This document shows positions 16,006 through 24,721 of a stretch of DNA of 64,000 bases, in pieces. Positions within the stretch are counted from its first letter, which is position 1, and every line of letters starts with the position of its first letter. The stretch is taken from assembly GCF_000763385.1 (NCBI RefSeq), contig NZ_JQFA01000002.1:1-64000 (forward strand), written 5' to 3'. The DNA comes from Leptolyngbya sp. KIOST-1 (GTDB taxonomy: Bacteria; Cyanobacteriota; Cyanobacteriia; Phormidesmidales; Phormidesmidaceae). The position numbers were made by a program, and so were the translations under genes. The notes under the pieces were generated by a model. The model worked only from the letters and a program-made list of their open reading frames with translations. It had not been told where the DNA came from and searched no databases.

Positions 16006-17631
16006 TTAAGGAAGCTGCACGAGTTCCCAGTCGCGCACCCGGCCCAGGGAGATCGCCTCCACCGGTAACACCTCCAGGTCGGGGACAGCGATCCAGACGT
16101 AGCTGCCCGGCGGCAGAGTTTGCCAATCGCCGGTAGCGCGGCCAGTCTGGGGGGTATAGAAGGTGATCAACACCGTATCTTCAATGCCGAGGCTAACGCT
16201 GCGGTCCAGAATGTGAACCGGGTTATCGGCCACCACCGCCTGGAGCGGGGGTGTACTCAGGGCCAGCTTGACATCGGGGTTGTAGTTGCCCCACAGGCCC
16301 GTAACGTAGAGCAGCGCGATCGCCGCCCAGGGCCCCAGCAGCCAGCCCCCCTGCCAGAGGGGGGCCGTCTCCGTCCGCTGCAACCAGGAGCGATAGCGCC
16401 AGTAAACCCCCAGCGGCACCAGCCAGCCCAACCCCGCCGCGATCGCCACCAGGGCGTAGCGCCACAGCCCCTCCACCGCAATCCACTGCGGTCCCAGCAG
16501 CGCCACCACCCCCGCCACCACCATCACCACCCCCAGGCCCGCCAGGGTAACGCTCAGCCCCGCCACCAGCCGCCGCCGCTGGCCCCGGCGGTAAAACGAC
16601 GCCAGGGTGGTCAGGGTGAGGGCCGCCAGCAGCGCCAAGAAGGGCAACAGCTGCAGGGGGTAGTACCAGGTGCGGGTGCGGAACAGCGTCAGCAGCGTAA
16701 ACAGCACCAGCGGATAGCCCAGCCATAGCGCCTTGCGCCGGTAGGGCGACTGCCACCCCAGCCACAGCCCTGGCACCGCCAGCAGCGGCCAGGGGAAAGC
16801 GTTGAGCGGAATATTCCAGAAATAGTAGAGGGGACCGGCGTTGTGAAAGTCTTCCTGGGCCAGGTTGAGCAGCAGGCCAAAGGTGCGCTCGATGGGCAGC
16901 ATGCCGAAGCGCTGCACGCTGAGGGCCAGCCAGGCGATCGCCGGTACCATCCCCAGTATCAAACCCAGATAGATCCCGGGGTTCAGCAGGTGGCGGTGGC
17001 GGCGGTGCTCCAGCACCAGGTACGGCCCCAGGGCCATCACCACCGGAATCACCATAATGCTCTTGAGCATAAAGCCCAGCCCCACCGTGCAGCCCGCCAA
17101 AAAGCCCCAGCCCCGCCGCTGGGGCCGGGTTTCGGCCTGTAGCAGGGCCCAGATGCCCAGCAGCTCCAGCGCCGTCAGGGGCACATCCTGAATCGCCAGC
17201 TGCGCGGCCTGCATCCAGATCGGGGTGGCCGCCAGAATGGCCGCTCCCCACAGGGCAATGGACGGCGTCAGGCAGTGCAGACCGATGGTGTAGGTGAGCA
17301 TCACCGCCCCCCAGCATGCGATCGCCCCCGGCAGCCGCGCCGCCCACTCACTGACCCCAAACAGCTTGTAGGAGGCGGCAATCAGCCACTGAATGCCCAT
17401 CATGCGATCGTGCACCGGAGCCCCCCACCACTGCTGGGTCACCCAGTCGCCGGTTTCCACAATCCAGCGGGCCTGCTGGGCGTACCAGCCCTCGTCGTGG
17501 GGCATCAGGCTCTGCACCGGGCTGCGCAACAGCAGCAGTATTCCCACCCACAGGCTCAGCCCAAGGTAGGGCGCGAGGGACGATTTGCCAGAGCTGAGTC
17601 GCTGGGGGGAGGCGCTGAAGGACAGAGGCAT
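16006..17631 (-). CDS. GT-C membrane glycosyltransferase (GT39/ArnT-like)
   Basis: This 541 aa polytopic membrane protein has about ten hydrophobic segments. An acidic pair D46-E47 (MPHDEGWYAQQARWIVETGDW) lies in the first large external loop, which is the catalytic signature of PMT/ArnT-type enzymes that transfer sugars from polyprenyl-phosphate donors to lipids or proteins outside the membrane. A soluble C-terminal domain of about 100 residues follows. Acceptor and sugar cannot be told. It diverges from the methyltransferase gene at 17831 and has no operon partner. A second, unrelated-looking GT-C enzyme lies at 54656-56290. Confidence 0.85.
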   Translation of the reverse strand: MPLSFSASPQRLSSGKSSLAPYLGLSLWVGILLLLRSPVQSLMPHDEGWYAQQARWIVETGDWVTQQWWGAPVHDRMMGIQWLIAASYKLFGVSEWAARLPGAIACWGAVMLTYTIGLHCLTPSIALWGAAILAATPIWMQAAQLAIQDVPLTALELLGIWALLQAETRPQRRGWGFLAGCTVGLGFMLKSIMVIPVVMALGPYLVLEHRRHRHLLNPGIYLGLILGMVPAIAWLALSVQRFGMLPIERTFGLLLNLAQEDFHNAGPLYYFWNIPLNAFPWPLLAVPGLWLGWQSPYRRKALWLGYPLVLFTLLTLFRTRTWYYPLQLLPFLALLAALTLTTLASFYRRGQRRRLVAGLSVTLAGLGVVMVVAGVVALLGPQWIAVEGLWRYALVAIAAGLGWLVPLGVYWRYRSWLQRTETAPLWQGGWLLGPWAAIALLYVTGLWGNYNPDVKLALSTPPLQAVVADNPVHILDRSVSLGIEDTVLITFYTPQTGRATGDWQTLPPGSYVWIAVPDLEVLPVEAISLGRVRDWELVQLP

Positions 17632-17830
17632 GGAAGATCTGAGGTCTGACTAAGGGAAAAAGGCTGGGGATTGGCGGGCCAGAGGTCACTGGGGGGCCGT
17701 GTCCACCCTACTATAGACGGAGCCGTTGGGAGCATTGCAGCACCGCCGCCCTGGGCCATCCCCTTTGCCCCAGCGAAATGAGAGCCTATGATGGTGCCCA
17801 GATTTGGCCCGGGGAGAGGCAGAAGCACAG

Positions 17831-18583
17831 ATGACGCTGGAAAGCATCGATCGACACCATCAGGAAATGCTCAACAATGGCGACGCCTGGCGTCGGAAGC
17901 CAGCCCTGCGCGCCATCTACAAAACCTTCCACCAGGCGATTGCCCGCCACCTGGCCCCGCTGCCCTTGCCCACCGTCGAGCTGGGCTCTGGGGTAGCCGA
18001 CATTCAGCAGGTGATCCCCGGCTGCATTCGCACCGATATTTTCCCTAACCCCTGGATTGACCAGGTCGAGAACGCCTACGCCCTCTCCTTTGACTCCGGC
18101 AGCCTGGCCAACCTGGTGCTGTTTGACGTGTTTCACCACCTGCGTTACCCCGGCACCGCCCTCCAGGAGTTCGATCGCGCGCTGGCCCCTGGGGGCCGGG
18201 TGATTTTGTTTGAGCCCTGCGTCAGCCTGCTGGGCCGGCTGGTCTACGGGGTACTCCACCCCGAACCCCTGGCCCTGCACCAGCCGATTCAGTGGCACGC
18301 CCCCCCCACCTGGAACCCCGCCCAAATCGACTACTACGCCGCCCAGGGCAACGCCAGCCGCCTGTTTCTCAACGCCAACCGCGCCCCCAACTTGGCCGGT
18401 TTTCGAGTCGTCGCTACCCAGCGCTACGCCGCCATCGCCTACGTCGCCTCCGGCGGCTACTCCAAACCCCAGCTCTACCCCACCGCCTGGTTGCCGCTTA
18501 TGACCGCGATCGATCGCCTCTGCGACCACCTACCCCAACTCTTCGCCACCCGCCTGCTGGTGGTCTTGGAAAAGCCTGCCTAG
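17831..18583 (+). CDS. Class I SAM-dependent methyltransferase
   Basis: The 250 aa protein has a Rossmann-type methyltransferase core: the SAM-binding motif I equivalent is VELGSGVADIQQV, followed by FPNPWIDQVENAY, the acidic segment VLFDVFHHL (motif IV-like) and LAPGGRVILFEP (motif post-IV). Its substrate is unknown; similar proteins often modify cell-surface polyketides, sugars or lipids. ATG 17831 is chosen over an upstream in-frame TTG (17804) because the extra nine residues look unstructured and the ATG begins the helical start MTLESIDRHHQEML. Confidence 0.8.
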   Translation: MTLESIDRHHQEMLNNGDAWRRKPALRAIYKTFHQAIARHLAPLPLPTVELGSGVADIQQVIPGCIRTDIFPNPWIDQVENAYALSFDSGSLANLVLFDVFHHLRYPGTALQEFDRALAPGGRVILFEPCVSLLGRLVYGVLHPEPLALHQPIQWHAPPTWNPAQIDYYAAQGNASRLFLNANRAPNLAGFRVVATQRYAAIAYVASGGYSKPQLYPTAWLPLMTAIDRLCDHLPQLFATRLLVVLEKPA

Positions 18584-18695
18584 AAGGGCAGACACCTGGT
18601 TACTCTGCCGCCGAAGTCAGCCAATCGTTCCTGACACCTGACCCCTAACACCCCCAGCAAAGGTTGCTCTCTTTCTGCTAGCCAGTACTAAGCCT

Positions 18696-18743
18696 GCCCC
18701 ACCCACCCATCCACCCATCCACCCTCCCACTCACCTACCCCCC
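18696..18743. repeat. C-rich short tandem repeat
   Basis: Runs of cccaccca/tccaccca units lie just past the stop of the S-layer-homology gene. They match the style of the repeats at 36076-36232 and of the in-frame insert at 9569-9640. Such repeats are common between genes in filamentous cyanobacteria. Confidence 0.8.
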
Positions 18744-20921
18744 CTACGCCCTCACAATAAACGGATTATCAATCCTCGCCGCCCGCAGCTGCAGCACCAG
18801 CGCCTGGTATACCGCCGCGCACACATCGGCGCGGCTGGCCACCCGGTTGGGGTGAAGCTGGGCCAGGTCGGGCACATTGACCACCAGCGCCAGCTGGGTG
18901 GCCTTGGCGATCGCATTCACCGCGTAGTCAGGAATTTGGTCGCGATCGCGGTAGCGCTCCAGCAGCCTCAGGTTGCCGGGCTGGTTGGGCAGCAGGGCCA
19001 GGCCTGACACCAGCGCCACCCACACCTGGGCCCGTACCAGGGGCGTTTCTGGCCCAAAGGTCTGGTCAGGAAACCCCGAGAGGAAGCCGCCCCGGTAGGC
19101 GGTCTGGATGGCGCTGGCCCCCCAGTAGCCCGAGGGCACATCGCGAAAGGCCTGGGCCGGGCGGCGGGGGGCGGGGGCAAAGGCGCGGCTGACCAGGGCG
19201 GCAAACTGGGCCCGACTCATGGGCTGGGCCGGGTTGAATCGCCCCGTCTCATCCCCCTGTACCAGGCCCAGGTTCAGGAGTCCCTGAATAAAGTCGAGCG
19301 CCCAGTGGGCCTGAATATCGGGAAACGAGCCTCGGGTCATGGCGGGGGGTGGGGTAGCAACGGTATCCAGACGGGGAGCTCGGCCCTGGGCCACCAGCCC
19401 CTGGTAGATCAGCACCGCCACCTCGGCGCGGCTGATCGTTTCCTGGGGACGCAGCAGGGTCGGGTCGGGGTGGTTGATGATCACCCCAGCCTGGGTGGCG
19501 CTGGCCAGAGCATCAATAGCATAGCTGGGAAATTGGGCGCGATCGCGGTAGACCCCCAGCCCGCTGGCCGGGGCGGGCGGCAGCTGGAGCCCCGTGGCCA
19601 TCGCCACCATGGCCTGCACCCGCGCCATGCCCTGCTCCGGGCGAAAGGTCTGGTCGGGGTAGCCGCCCAAAAAGCCCTGGCGCTGGGCCTGGTCAATGGC
19701 GCGGTTGGCCCAGTGGCTGGGGGGCACATCCACAAACGTGAGCGAAGCCCTCACCGGGGCCAGGTAGCTGTAGCTGGCGGCCACCAGGGCGGCAAACTGG
19801 GCCCGGTTGATCGGGGTGTCGGGGCGGTAGGTGTTGTCAGGGTAGCCCTTGACCAGGTCGCGATCGGCCAGGGCCTCAATGTAGGGAGTGGCCCAGTGGT
19901 TGCCCAGATCTGCAAATCGGCTGGCGGGGGCCGGAGCGGGAGGGCCCGGTGCCGCCGGGCTGGGCACCTCGGGAGCCGCGGGGGGAATGGCCGAGGCCGG
20001 GCGATCGAGCAGGGTGGGCGGCACCGCCGCGGGGTCGGGCTGCTGGCTGGCCCCCAGGGTGACGGCCCCCACCAGCCCCTGGGGCACCACATCGTTGCCC
20101 ACCAGCAGCAGCGGCTGGCGGCTGTCGTTGCGCAGGTCGGCCTGGCGGTTGTAGCGCAGGCTGTTGCCAGCCGGGTCGTCGGGCTGGCCCAGGTCGGGGC
20201 GGGCCGTATCCTGCACCACCAGGCCCGTCTGGTTTTGCCCCAGGCGATTCTGCCGCAGCACCGGGCTGGCCGCCCCCAAAATGTGTGCGCCGATCTGGTT
20301 GTTGAAGCACTGGCAGCGGTGCAGCAGCGGAGCGGCATTCTGAGCGACGTAGACGGCGGTACCGCAGCGCTCCACGGTGCAGTCCTGGGCTTCGCCCCGG
20401 GCCTGGTCGGCAAAGCTCAGGCCGCGATCGCCACAGTCCTCCAGGCGGGTGTGCATCACCAGCGGGCGGGCGGCACCGGCCACCTGTAGCCCCACCCTAC
20501 ACTGACCCAGGCGGCAGGCCCGCACCAGGGGTGCCCCCGAGGACATTAAAATACCGATGCCCTGGGGGTTTTGCACCGTCACTCCGCGCAGCTGGCTCTG
20601 GCCCTGCATCACCACCCCCACCGACAGCCCCCCCGGCCCGGCACCGCCCCCGACGATCACAATTCCCTGCCCCTGGGTGGCCTCCTGCCCGGCAATCATC
20701 ACCCCGTCAGGCACCGTGATGGGGAACCGTTCCCCGGTGGCGACGCTGTAGGTGCCGGGGGCCAGCTTGACCAACGTATTGTCCAGGGCCGAGCCCAGGG
20801 CCGCCGTCAGGGTTTTGTGGGGCAGGTGGGGGCGGCCCGAAGGTTCGTCTACCCCCCGGATGGGATCGACATCGAGGGTCTTAGCGATGGGGTCCAACGG
20901 AGCAGGTCCTAACGACAGCAC
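18744..20921 (-). CDS. Beta-helix protein with six SLH-type repeats
   Basis: The 725 aa protein has a DUF1565/right-handed parallel beta-helix N-terminal half (about residues 20-280; LAPGTYSVATGERFPITVPDGV then repeated short coils such as VVMQGQSQLRGVTVQNPQGI). A proline/alanine linker (about 290-335) follows, then six S-layer-homology-like repeats in two sets of three, each with a xFxDxxxHWA start or YRDRxxxPxYA variant and a TFxP...xRAQ ending. SLH domains normally bind cell-wall polymer, so the protein should sit on the cell surface. Its GTG start gives no obvious signal peptide, and an in-frame TAG lies just upstream, so the usual export route is unclear. The promoter region contains four 16-bp repeats. 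Confidence 0.88.
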   Translation of the reverse strand: MLSLGPAPLDPIAKTLDVDPIRGVDEPSGRPHLPHKTLTAALGSALDNTLVKLAPGTYSVATGERFPITVPDGVMIAGQEATQGQGIVIVGGGAGPGGLSVGVVMQGQSQLRGVTVQNPQGIGILMSSGAPLVRACRLGQCRVGLQVAGAARPLVMHTRLEDCGDRGLSFADQARGEAQDCTVERCGTAVYVAQNAAPLLHRCQCFNNQIGAHILGAASPVLRQNRLGQNQTGLVVQDTARPDLGQPDDPAGNSLRYNRQADLRNDSRQPLLLVGNDVVPQGLVGAVTLGASQQPDPAAVPPTLLDRPASAIPPAAPEVPSPAAPGPPAPAPASRFADLGNHWATPYIEALADRDLVKGYPDNTYRPDTPINRAQFAALVAASYSYLAPVRASLTFVDVPPSHWANRAIDQAQRQGFLGGYPDQTFRPEQGMARVQAMVAMATGLQLPPAPASGLGVYRDRAQFPSYAIDALASATQAGVIINHPDPTLLRPQETISRAEVAVLIYQGLVAQGRAPRLDTVATPPPAMTRGSFPDIQAHWALDFIQGLLNLGLVQGDETGRFNPAQPMSRAQFAALVSRAFAPAPRRPAQAFRDVPSGYWGASAIQTAYRGGFLSGFPDQTFGPETPLVRAQVWVALVSGLALLPNQPGNLRLLERYRDRDQIPDYAVNAIAKATQLALVVNVPDLAQLHPNRVASRADVCAAVYQALVLQLRAARIDNPFIVRA

Positions 20922-20932
20922 GGACAGGGGGG

Positions 20933-20996
20933 AAAATACCGCTATGGCAAAATACCGCTATGGCAGAATATCGTTATGCCAGAATATCGTTATGAT
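20933..20996. repeat. Four tandem 16-bp repeats between divergent genes
   Basis: Copies start at 20933, 20949, 20965 and 20981: two identical AAAATACCGCTATGGC followed by two of the form AGAATATCGTTATGCC/AT. They fill the space between the start of the SLH-protein gene (minus strand) and the three-gene operon starting at 21028, so they are placed to act as a repeated regulator-binding array. Alternatively they are slippage-generated simple sequence. Confidence 0.9.
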
Positions 20997-21027
20997 TTAG
21001 CCAAGTTAAAAGAATAGGGCGAAAGTT

Positions 21028-21384
21028 GTGATTGCGGTTGCCGTTAGCCTGAATGTAGTGATTGCGCTGTTTTGCTTTTACGTGGCCTGGCGACTGTGGC
21101 GGCTGAGCAAAACCCTGGGAGCCGTGGCCGATGCCCTGGTCAACTGGGAGCGCAATACCCACAATGTGCTCGACCCGGTGGTTATTCCCCCCGCCATTTT
21201 GCGCGGTCAGTCGGGTACGGCCTATTTGCGGCAAAACTACAGCCTGCTCCAGTTTCAGATCCAGCGATTGGAGCAAGTAATGGGCATTGTGGGGCTTTTT
21301 CCCATGGCGAACCGCTGGCTGCGGGCGCGGGGACGCCGCCCTGGGCCAAAGATGAATACAATGACTCTGTCTAGAAGACGATAG
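21028..21384 (+). CDS. Small membrane protein of a cyanobacterial operon
   Basis: The 118 aa protein starts with GTG and a single hydrophobic helix (AVSLNVVIALFCFYVAW), followed by a helical region (LSKTLGAVADALVNWERNTHNVL) and a basic C-terminus. I do not recognise a named family. It is first in a tight same-strand run with a YtxH-like protein and a DUF948-like protein, all single-span with long helical tails, which suggests a joint membrane-associated or envelope function. Confidence 0.75.
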   Translation: MIAVAVSLNVVIALFCFYVAWRLWRLSKTLGAVADALVNWERNTHNVLDPVVIPPAILRGQSGTAYLRQNYSLLQFQIQRLEQVMGIVGLFPMANRWLRARGRRPGPKMNTMTLSRRR

Positions 21385-21478
21385 GAATGTCCCAGCCCCC
21401 ACCAGTACAATGGTTGAAGCCGTTGACGACTCGGGCCTGGGCAGGGCGACGGTTTGGCTACCCACAGGATACAAAACC

Positions 21479-21814
21479 ATGAGCGACAAGCAATCTGGAG
21501 GGTTCGTTGGCGGACTGATGCTGGGCGCCGCCATGGGGGCGGTGGCGGGTTTGCTGATGGCCCCCCGCACCGGGCGCGAAACCCGTCGCATTCTGAGAAA
21601 ATCGGCCGATGCCCTGCCTGAGCTGGTGGAAGACCTCTCGACCTCGGTGCATCTCCAGGCCGATCGCCTGTCGGAGACGGCCCTGGTCAACTGGGAGCAG
21701 ACCCTGAGTCGGCTGCGCGAGGCGATCGCCGCCGGGCAGGAGGCCAGCCGGCAGGAGTATGAGCAGCTGAGTCAGGCGGCCCCCGTGGCCACCAATGGCT
21801 CTGGGCAGGAGTAG
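21479..21814 (+). CDS. YtxH-domain protein
   Basis: The 111 aa protein has the YtxH signature: a glycine-rich membrane helix (GGFVGGLMLGAAMGAVAGLL) ending in APRTGRETR, then amphipathic helices. YtxH proteins are often stress-induced in other bacteria; the biochemical role is unknown. The ATG at 21479 is chosen because it sits directly before the conserved glycine-rich helix. An in-frame ATG at 21410 would add 23 unconserved-looking residues. It is the middle gene of a three-gene operon. Confidence 0.82.
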   Translation: MSDKQSGGFVGGLMLGAAMGAVAGLLMAPRTGRETRRILRKSADALPELVEDLSTSVHLQADRLSETALVNWEQTLSRLREAIAAGQEASRQEYEQLSQAAPVATNGSGQE

Positions 21815-21825
21815 GAGTAGTTGTT

Positions 21826-22488
21826 TTGGCCGACCCGCTGTTTTGGCTAGCCCTATCGTTTTTGCTGGTCGTCGTTAGCCTGACGGCGGTGCTGATGGTA
21901 GCCATTCCCGCCATGCGAGAGCTGGGGCGGGCCGCTCGCAGCGCCGAAAAAATGTTTGACACCCTCAGCCGGGAGCTGCCCCCCACCCTGGAGGCCATTC
22001 GCCTCACCGGCCTGGAGATCACCGAACTCACCGACGATGTCACCGAAGGGGTGCAGAGCGCCGGGCAGGTAGTGCAGCAGGTGAACCAGAGCCTTGTCAC
22101 CGCCAAGACCGGAGCCCAGCGCCTGAACACCGGCACCCGCAGTGTGCTGGCCGGAGCCAGAGCCGCCTGGCGCGCCTGGGCGGGCGAAACCCCCGAACCG
22201 CCGCCGCCCCGCCGCCGCGAGCCCGCTCCCAGACCTGCGATCGCCTCCCCCAATCGCCCCCCCGATCGCCCCGAGAGCGAAGCGCCGCCGCTGACCCACC
22301 TCAATGGGGAGCCCTCCCCCGACGACTACGCCCTCCCGGATGCCCACGCCGTTCCCCGGTTAGAAGAAACCTCCCTGCGCCCCGCCCCCGAAACCCGCCC
22401 AGAAGCCGCCCCGGACTCCCTGCCCAGGGCCGAAGCCGCCCCCCGGCGATCGCCCCAGGATTTTAGCCGTCCAACCAATCGAGACTAG
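21826..22488 (+). CDS. DUF948-like single-span membrane protein
   Basis: The 220 aa protein starts with TTG, 12 bp after the YtxH gene's stop. One N-terminal membrane helix (LFWLALSFLLVVVSLTAVLM) leads into a long helix with heptad pattern (MFDTLSRELPPTLEAIRLTGLEITELTDDV), typical of DUF948-type proteins. The last 80 residues are proline/arginine/glutamate-rich and probably disordered. It completes the operon. Function is unknown. Confidence 0.75.
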   Translation: MADPLFWLALSFLLVVVSLTAVLMVAIPAMRELGRAARSAEKMFDTLSRELPPTLEAIRLTGLEITELTDDVTEGVQSAGQVVQQVNQSLVTAKTGAQRLNTGTRSVLAGARAAWRAWAGETPEPPPPRRREPAPRPAIASPNRPPDRPESEAPPLTHLNGEPSPDDYALPDAHAVPRLEETSLRPAPETRPEAAPDSLPRAEAAPRRSPQDFSRPTNRD

Positions 22489-22892
22489 GGCCGCTAGGCG
22501 GAATTCAAAATGCCCCAGTCAAAATGAAGTTGGTAGGTTGGGTGGCGCGATAGAGTACCGGTTCAGCATGGCTGCGACTCGAATCTGCCACCACAGGGTT
22601 TAAAGAGTCCTACCGATTCTTTGGCAGCACAAAGGTTTAAACCGATGATCAATCCCTCCTTTCCGTCGGGTCCAGGGCGGCGGAACGCCCCTGGTCGACG
22701 GGGGTCTGGGGCCAGCGACATGGCCCCAGTAGCACCTTGGGCTTACCGCCGCAGTTGTGGCTCGCATGCCCCGACCTCGCTGCAACACAATACTGTACCG
22801 ATGCTCTTGCTCCCATCAGTCTAGGTTAAGCTCCGCTCCACTCAGCCTACGGGAGCTGACATAACTCTCAGAGTCGCATTTCAGTACCGGAC
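22489..22892. other. Hairpin-dense gap, possible structured RNA
   Basis: No convincing gene lies in these 404 bases. They contain a perfect 9-bp stem, CTGGGGCCA and TGGCCCCAG around a 6-nt loop, and a second strong stem around cagggcg/cgcccctg. Another lies around agctcc/gggagct near 22830-22860. The sequence does not match RNase P, tmRNA, SRP or tRNA as I know them. It may hold an unrecognised small RNA or a long 5' leader/3' end. The ppx gene ends at its right edge. Confidence 0.35.
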
Positions 22893-24548
22893 TCAATCCA
22901 CCAGTCGAGCCAGCAGCTTCACCTCAAACACCTGCTCGAAATACTCCTTCTTGTAGTTCAAATTCCACAGTTCCGAGGCACAGTCATCGCCCGGGTGGGC
23001 GGCCCTCACCGCCATAGTCAACTCGTGGGCATCGGCATCAAAGCTGCACTGAATGCTCTCGACCGCGCCAATCCCCCGGCGATCGAGGGCTACCGCCAGC
23101 CGCAGCAGCGCGCTCAGGTGGGTGACCATCTGGCGGTGGTAGCGGGTGGGCAGGTTGCGGTAGTTATCGTGCTTTTTCTTGGGGGCGCTCTTGCGGTGAT
23201 AGCGGGCAATGTTGGCGATTGCCTCCAGTTCGGTCTCGGTGTAGCCCAGCAGCTCGCCGTGGCGAATCAGGTAGTAGGAGTGCTTGTGGTGGGCCGAATG
23301 GCTGACAAAGTGGCCGCAGTTGTGCAGAATAGCGGCGGCCCAGAGCAGCTCTTTTTCTAAGGTGCCCCAGCTGTGCAGACTGCCCCGGGTTTGCTCAAAC
23401 AGGTCCATGGCAAACTGGGCCACCCGTCCCGAGCGATCGAGGTGGACCTTGTATTTCTTGGCGGTTTTGAGAATGTTGCGCTGGCGTACCGACTTCTGAA
23501 ACTGCATCCGGTCTTCGATCAGACCGTGGGTGAGCATCCAGTCGACCACCACCCCCTCCCGCAGGGCGCGCTCGCAGATGGTGATGCTGTCGGCGTTCAG
23601 CAGCCCCATGGTTTCGTGCAAAATTACTGCCCCCGCTACGATGATCTCGGCCCGCCGCGGCGACATTTCCGGCATCTCCAGCCGCTCGGCGTAGGTAGAG
23701 CGGCGCAGGGTTTCGACCAGACGGGAGACCTCCTCGTAGGTGATCTGAAAGCCGTTGAGGGGGTCGGGCACCAGCCCCAGGCGATCGCTGGCCACGATGG
23801 CCGCCAGACACTCGATCGTGCCCGACGTTCCCATCAGCTGGACCGGTTCGTCGGGCTGGAGGTGAGATTTGAGCCCGGTGGTATTGGGCTCGACCATGCC
23901 CCGCACGTAGGCCCGCAGGGTGCTGAATTCTGGCTCTGAGATCGGGTCGGTGGAGACAAATTGGGCGGTCAGACGCACCGCGCCCACCTTGGTACTGCTG
24001 AGGAAACGATGGGGTTCGCCAGTGCCCAAAATTAGCTCGGTGGAGCCGCCGCCAATGTCGATGATGGCGTGGGGTTCGCCGTTGAACTCCACCCCCGAGA
24101 GCACGCCCAGGTAAATGCGGCGGGCCTCTTCTGTGCCCGAGATCAGGTTGATGGCGAGGCCAGTTTCATCGTAGACCCGTTCGACAAAGGCACTGCCGTT
24201 GCTGGCCTCCCGCACGGCGCTGGTGGCCACGGCTACAATGTCTTCGGCCTTGAGGCTGCTGGCGATCGCGCAGCACCGTTTCAACGCCGCGATCGCCCGC
24301 TCCATCGCCGCCTCGGACAGGCCACCAGTCTCCTCGTTGAAGTCGCCCAGGCGGACGGTTTCTTTTTCGCGATCGACAATGGTGAAGGCGGGCAGGTCGG
24401 GCTGAATTTTGACCACCACCATATGGATGGAGTTGGTCCCCACATCGATCGCCGCCAGCACGCGATCGCCGGTAATTTCTGTGGGAGCAAAGCTGACAAA
24501 GTCGGTTGCCACGGTGCTCGACTCGCGAATCGAGGTAGTCCCTGTCAT
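22893..24548 (-). CDS. ppx: Exopolyphosphatase / pppGpp phosphohydrolase family (Ppx/GppA)
   Basis: The 551 aa protein belongs to the Ppx/GppA family, which hydrolyses inorganic polyphosphate or converts pppGpp to ppGpp. Visible motifs are the phosphate-1 loop AAIDVGTNSIHMVV, GTEEARRIYLG and the phosphate-2 loop IDIGGGSTELILG, then an adenosine-like motif and a C-terminal HD-like helical domain (ILHNCGHFVSHSAHHKHSYYLI). Length fits the two-domain cyanobacterial type. It diverges from the HEAT-repeat gene. The choice between Ppx and GppA activity cannot be made from sequence alone. Confidence 0.93.
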   Translation of the reverse strand: MTGTTSIRESSTVATDFVSFAPTEITGDRVLAAIDVGTNSIHMVVVKIQPDLPAFTIVDREKETVRLGDFNEETGGLSEAAMERAIAALKRCCAIASSLKAEDIVAVATSAVREASNGSAFVERVYDETGLAINLISGTEEARRIYLGVLSGVEFNGEPHAIIDIGGGSTELILGTGEPHRFLSSTKVGAVRLTAQFVSTDPISEPEFSTLRAYVRGMVEPNTTGLKSHLQPDEPVQLMGTSGTIECLAAIVASDRLGLVPDPLNGFQITYEEVSRLVETLRRSTYAERLEMPEMSPRRAEIIVAGAVILHETMGLLNADSITICERALREGVVVDWMLTHGLIEDRMQFQKSVRQRNILKTAKKYKVHLDRSGRVAQFAMDLFEQTRGSLHSWGTLEKELLWAAAILHNCGHFVSHSAHHKHSYYLIRHGELLGYTETELEAIANIARYHRKSAPKKKHDNYRNLPTRYHRQMVTHLSALLRLAVALDRRGIGAVESIQCSFDADAHELTMAVRAAHPGDDCASELWNLNYKKEYFEQVFEVKLLARLVD

Positions 24549-24721
24549 AGTGCGCCCTTGCTGCGTTGCTTCCGACTTGCTGCTTTGCTTCAGATCTTAC
24601 CTGTCCGGTCGTCACCCATCAAACTGATGGAAAAACTTTACTCAGGCTCAATAGTTAGCCCGATACCCTCGCCCGCACCACCTCTTTATACTGAAAAAGA
24701 CCCCTCACAGCATCCCGCCCC

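Noticed and set aside
22551-22604. tRNA-like stretch (GGTGGCG pairing with TGCCACC)
   Set aside because: The ends can pair, but it is too short and lacks a TpsiC arm and anticodon stem, so it is not a tRNA.
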